Assembly: GCF_003265705.1 (NCBI RefSeq)
Contig: NW_020312775.1
Location: forward strand, 2,702,800 to 2,766,799
Length of the DNA: 64,000 bases
Direction: 5' to 3'
Source of the DNA: Callorhinus ursinus
Taxonomy: Eukaryota > Chordata > Mammalia > Carnivora > Otariidae
Below, piece by piece: positions 60,600-64,000 of this stretch. Within the stretch, counting starts at the first letter, position 1. Each line of letters starts with the position of its first letter. The position numbers and the translations under genes are program-made. Below the pieces are notes generated by a model, which searched no databases, was not told the DNA's origin, and saw only the letters and a program-made list of their open reading frames with translations.

Positions 60600-63500
60600 T
60601 TCCACAAATGAGTGAAACCATATGATAATTGTTTTTCTCTGCTTGACTTATTTCACTTAGCATAATCCCTTCCAGTTCTACCCATGCAAATGGTAGGTAT
60701 TCATCCTTTCTGATGGCTGAGTAATATTCCACTGTATATATGAAATACATCTTCTTTATCCATTCATCCATTAAAAGACATATTGGCTCCTTCTACAGTT
60801 TGGCTATTGTGGATATTGCTGCTATGAACATTAGGGTGTATGTGCCCCTTCTTTTCACTACATCTGTATCTTTGGGGTAAATACCTAGTAGTGCAATTGC
60901 TGGATCATAAGGTAGCCTATTTTTAATTTCTTGAGGAAATTCCATACTCTTTTCCAGAGTGGCTGTACCAGGTTGCCACCCATCAGCACAGTAAGAGGGT
61001 TCCTCTTTCTCCGTATCCTCCCCTCATGTTTCTATCGGCCATTTGCATGTCTTCCTTGGAGAAGTGTCTGTTCATGTCTTCTGCCCATTTCTTGACTGGA
61101 TTATTTGTTTTTTGGGTGTTGAGAATGAGAAGTTCTTTATAGATCTTGGATACTAGCCTTTTATCTGTATTGTCATTTGCCAATAAATTCTCCCATTCTG
61201 TGGATTGCCTCTTAGTTTTATTGACTGTTTCTTTTGCTGTGCAAAAGCTTTTTATCTTGATGAAGTCCCAAACGTTCATTTCTGCTATTGTTTCCCTTGC
61301 CTTTAGAGACCTGTCTTGAAAGAAGTGGCTATGACCAATTTTGAAGAGGTTACTGCCCATGTTTTCCTCCAGGATTTTGATGGATTCCTTTCTCACATTT
61401 AGGTCTTTCATCCATTTTAAGTTTATCTTTGTGTATGGTGTAACAAAATGGTCCAGTTTCATTCTGCATGTGGCTGTCCAATTTTCCCAGCACCATTTAT
61501 TGAAGAGACTGTCTTTTTTCCATTGGATATTCTTTCCTGATTTGATGAAGTTTAGTTGACCATAGAGTCGAGGGTCAATTTCTGGAGTCTCTATTCTGTT
61601 CTATTGATCTATGTTTCCGTTTTTGTGCCAATACCATAGTGTCTTGATGATCACAGCTTTGTAATATAGCTTGAAATCAGGCATCATGATGCCACTGGCT
61701 TTGGTTTTCTCTTTAAACATTCCCCTAGCGATTCAGGGTGTTTTCTGGTTCCATACAAATTTTAGGATTGTTTGTTCTAGCTCTGTGAAAATGCCATTGA
61801 TATTTTGATATGGATGGCATTGAGAGTGTAGATTGCTCTGTGCAGCTAGACATTTTAAAAATGTTGATTCTTCCAACCCATGAGCATGGAATGTTCTCCA
61901 TCTCTTTGAGTCTTCCTTCATTTCTTTCATAAGTGTTCTGTTGTTTCTAAAGTATAGATCCTTTACTTATTGTTTAGGTTTATTCCTAGGTATCTTATGG
62001 TTTTTTGTGCTACTGTAAATGGAATCAATTCCTTAATCTCTCTTTAGTTATATTGTTAATATATAGAAATGCAACTGCTTTCTGTATATTGATCTCGTAT
62101 CCTGCCACGTTGCTGAATTGCTGTATGAGTTCTAGTAATTTGCAGGTGGAGTCTTTTGGCTTTTCCACATAAAGTATCATGTCATCTGCGAAGATTAATA
62201 TTTTGACTTCTTTTTTGCCAATTTGAATGCCTTTTATTACTTTTTGTTGTCCAATTGCTGAGGCTAGGACTTCTAGTACTATACTGAACTATAACGGTGA
62301 GAGTGGGCATCCCTGACGTGTTCCTGACATTAAGGGAAAAGCTCTCAGTTTTTCCCCATTGAGAATGATAATTCACTGTTGGCTTTTCATAGATGGCTTT
62401 TATGATATTGAGGTATGTTCCCTCTATCCCTATACTCTGAAGACTTTTAATCAGGAAAGGATGCTATATTTTGTCAAATGCTTTTTCTGCATCAATTGAA
62501 AGGATCCTATGGTTCTTGTTTTTTTCTTTTATTAATGTACTTTATCACGTTGATTGATTTGTGAGTGTTGAACCACCCTTGCACCGCAGGAATAAATCCC
62601 ACCTGGTTGAGGTGAATAATCCTTTTAATTAACTGTTGGATCCTATTGGCTAGGATCTTGTTGAGTATTTTGGCATCCATGTTCATCAGGGATATTGGTC
62701 TGTAATTCTTTTTGATGGGGTCTTTGCCTGGTTTTGGGTTCAGGGTAATGCTGGCCTCATAGAACAAATTTGGAAGTTTCCCTTCCATTTCTATTTTTTG
62801 AAACAGCTTCAGTAGAATAGATATGATTTCATCTTTAAATGTTTGGTAGAATTGGGGCGCCTGGGTGGCTCAGTTGTTAAGCGTCTGCCTTCAGCTCAGG
62901 TCATGATCCCATGGTCCTGGGATTGAGCCCCGCATTGGTTTCCCTGCTCTGCTGGAAGCCTGCTTCTCCCTCTCCCAATCGCCCTGCTTGTATTTCCTGT
63001 CTCCTTGTCTCTCTCTCTCTGTCAGAACAAACAAACAAACAAACAAACAAAAAAACAAAGAAACAACTTAGAATTCCCCAAGGAAGCTACCTGGCCCTGG
63101 ACTCTTATTTTTTGGGTGGTTTTTGATTACTCCTTCAATTTTGTTATTGGTTATTGGTCTATTCAGATTGTCTATTTCTTCCTGTTTCAGTCTTGGTATT
63201 GTATAAGCGTCCAGGAAGGCATCCATTTCTTCCAGATTGCTTAATTTGTTGGCATATAGTTGCTAGTAATAATTTCTAATAATTGTTTCTATTTCCTTGG
63301 TGTTGGTCATGATCTCTTCACTTTCATTCATGAGTTTATTCATTTGGGTCATTTCCCTTTTCTTTTGGATAAGTCTGGGCAGAGGTTCATAGATCTTATT
63401 AATCCTTTCAAAGAACCAACTTTAATTTCATTGATCTGTTCTACTGTTTTACTGGTTCTATTTCATTGACTTCTGCTCTAATCTTTATTATTTCTCTGCT

Positions 63501-64000
63501 CCTGCTTGGTTTAGGCCTTATTTGCTGTTCTTTATCCAGGTCCTTTAGGTGTAAGGTTAGCTTGTGCATTTGGGACTGTTCTAATTTTTGTGAGAGAGGC
63601 TTGGGTGGCTATGTATTTCTCCCTTAGGACCACCTTTGCAGTATCCCATAGGTTTTGAACCAATGTGTTTTTATTCTCATTGGTTTTCATGAATTGTTTA
63701 AGTTCTTCTTTAATTTCCTGGTTAACCCATTCATTCTTCATTAGGACACTTTTTAACCTCCAAGTGTTTGTGTTCCTTCAAAATCTTCCTTGTTGTTTTC
63801 TAGTTTCAAAGCATTGTGGTCTGAAAATATACAGGGAATAATCTCAATCTTTTGGTATTGCTTGAGACCTGATCTGTGACCCACTATGTGCTCTATTCTG
63901 AAGAAAGTTCCATGTGTGCTCAGGAAGAATGAGTACTCTGTTTTTTTTTAGGATGGAATGTTCTGTGTATATCTACAAAGTCCTTCTGGTCCAATGTGTC
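60600..64000 (-). pseudogene. L1 ORF2, partial and frameshifted
   Basis: Pieces: 60983-61462 (connector/C-terminal, [20 protein letters not shown]), 61733-61930 (thumb, [15 protein letters not shown]), a reverse transcriptase motif C region near 62170 (cacataaagtatcatgtcat on the plus strand), and 62507-62788 (RT fingers, [20 protein letters not shown] and [14 protein letters not shown]). 63532-63741 is endonuclease-to-RT linker. Frames change repeatedly. The 5' end lies outside the window. Confidence 0.88.
62855..63068 (+). mobile_element. Carnivore SINE (CAN-SINE/SINEC type) with (AAAC)n tail
   Basis: Head ggggcgcctgggtggctcag; the normal AAATAAAT tail is replaced by AAAC units at 63026-63056. 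Short target-site duplication tagaatt at 62848-62854 and 63069-63075. Confidence 0.94.

Larger units (their letters stand above)
60471..64000 (-). mobile_element. L1 lacking its 3' tail; continues past the window
   Basis: Minus-strand L1 from mid 3' UTR (tctgtaaccctgtttcccag) through ORF2 to the endonuclease region at the right edge. The usual last 130-180 bp and poly(A) are absent; it directly abuts ORF1 of another L1. Carries a SINE at 62855-63068 and an internal deletion of about 100 bp near 61018-61025. Confidence 0.88.

Noticed and set aside
1..64000. A new defence system, biosynthetic cluster or other multi-gene system
   Set aside because: No set of intact adjacent genes exists; every long frame is L1-derived, a simple repeat or antisense to one.

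Overview
The window is nuclear DNA from a carnivoran mammal, most likely an arctoid caniform (bear, seal, mustelid or raccoon group). The evidence is ten copies of a tRNA-derived carnivore SINE (CAN-SINE/SINEC type) with the head ggggcgcctgggtggctcag and the body motif ggtcatgatcccagggtcc, plus many carnivore-type LINE-1 copies. The 3' part of the SINEs resembles the arctoid form rather than the cat or modern dog forms; that placement is from memory of the families. The DNA is AT-rich and intergenic. I see no intact protein-coding gene, no RNA gene other than SINE heads, and no CRISPR or bacterial-type system.

Layout. 1-7.3 kb: an L1 3' end, an old L1 scrap, a Tigger-like DNA transposon carrying a GAAA/GGAA microsatellite, then a nearly full-length but broken L1 (about 1408-7346, +) with an 11-bp candidate target-site duplication. 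7.4-15 kb: old L1 remnants, an L2, MIR scraps and three SINEs around some unique sequence. 15-23.3 kb: a full-length L1 on the minus strand inserted into an older minus-strand L1 and itself carrying a SINE and a double L1 3'-UTR insertion with another SINE inside. 23.3-35.5 kb: old L1 pieces with long 3' UTRs, a younger 5'-truncated L1 with a 15-bp duplication, a MaLR-type LTR and a local duplication of about 220 bp. 35.5-48.3 kb: mostly unique DNA with a CNRIP1 processed pseudogene (36.85-38.05 kb), microsatellites, MIR and L2 scraps and one L1. 48.3-64 kb: a minus-strand L1 split by a full-length plus-strand L1, carrying an inverted L1 fragment, and abutted by a third minus-strand L1 that runs off the window. 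A 100-N assembly gap lies at 58966-59065 beside a TA repeat.

Nothing here works as a pathway. The L1 ORF1 and ORF2 frames are all broken by stops and shifts, so none can be autonomous. The value of the window is as a record of insertion order and rearrangement. The most curious points are the 251-codon antisense frame in one L1 5' UTR, the duplicated segment at 27.8/29.2 kb, the tandem L1 3' UTRs, L1 junctions without poly(A), and repeated microsatellite birth at one site of the L1 ORF2 3' end.
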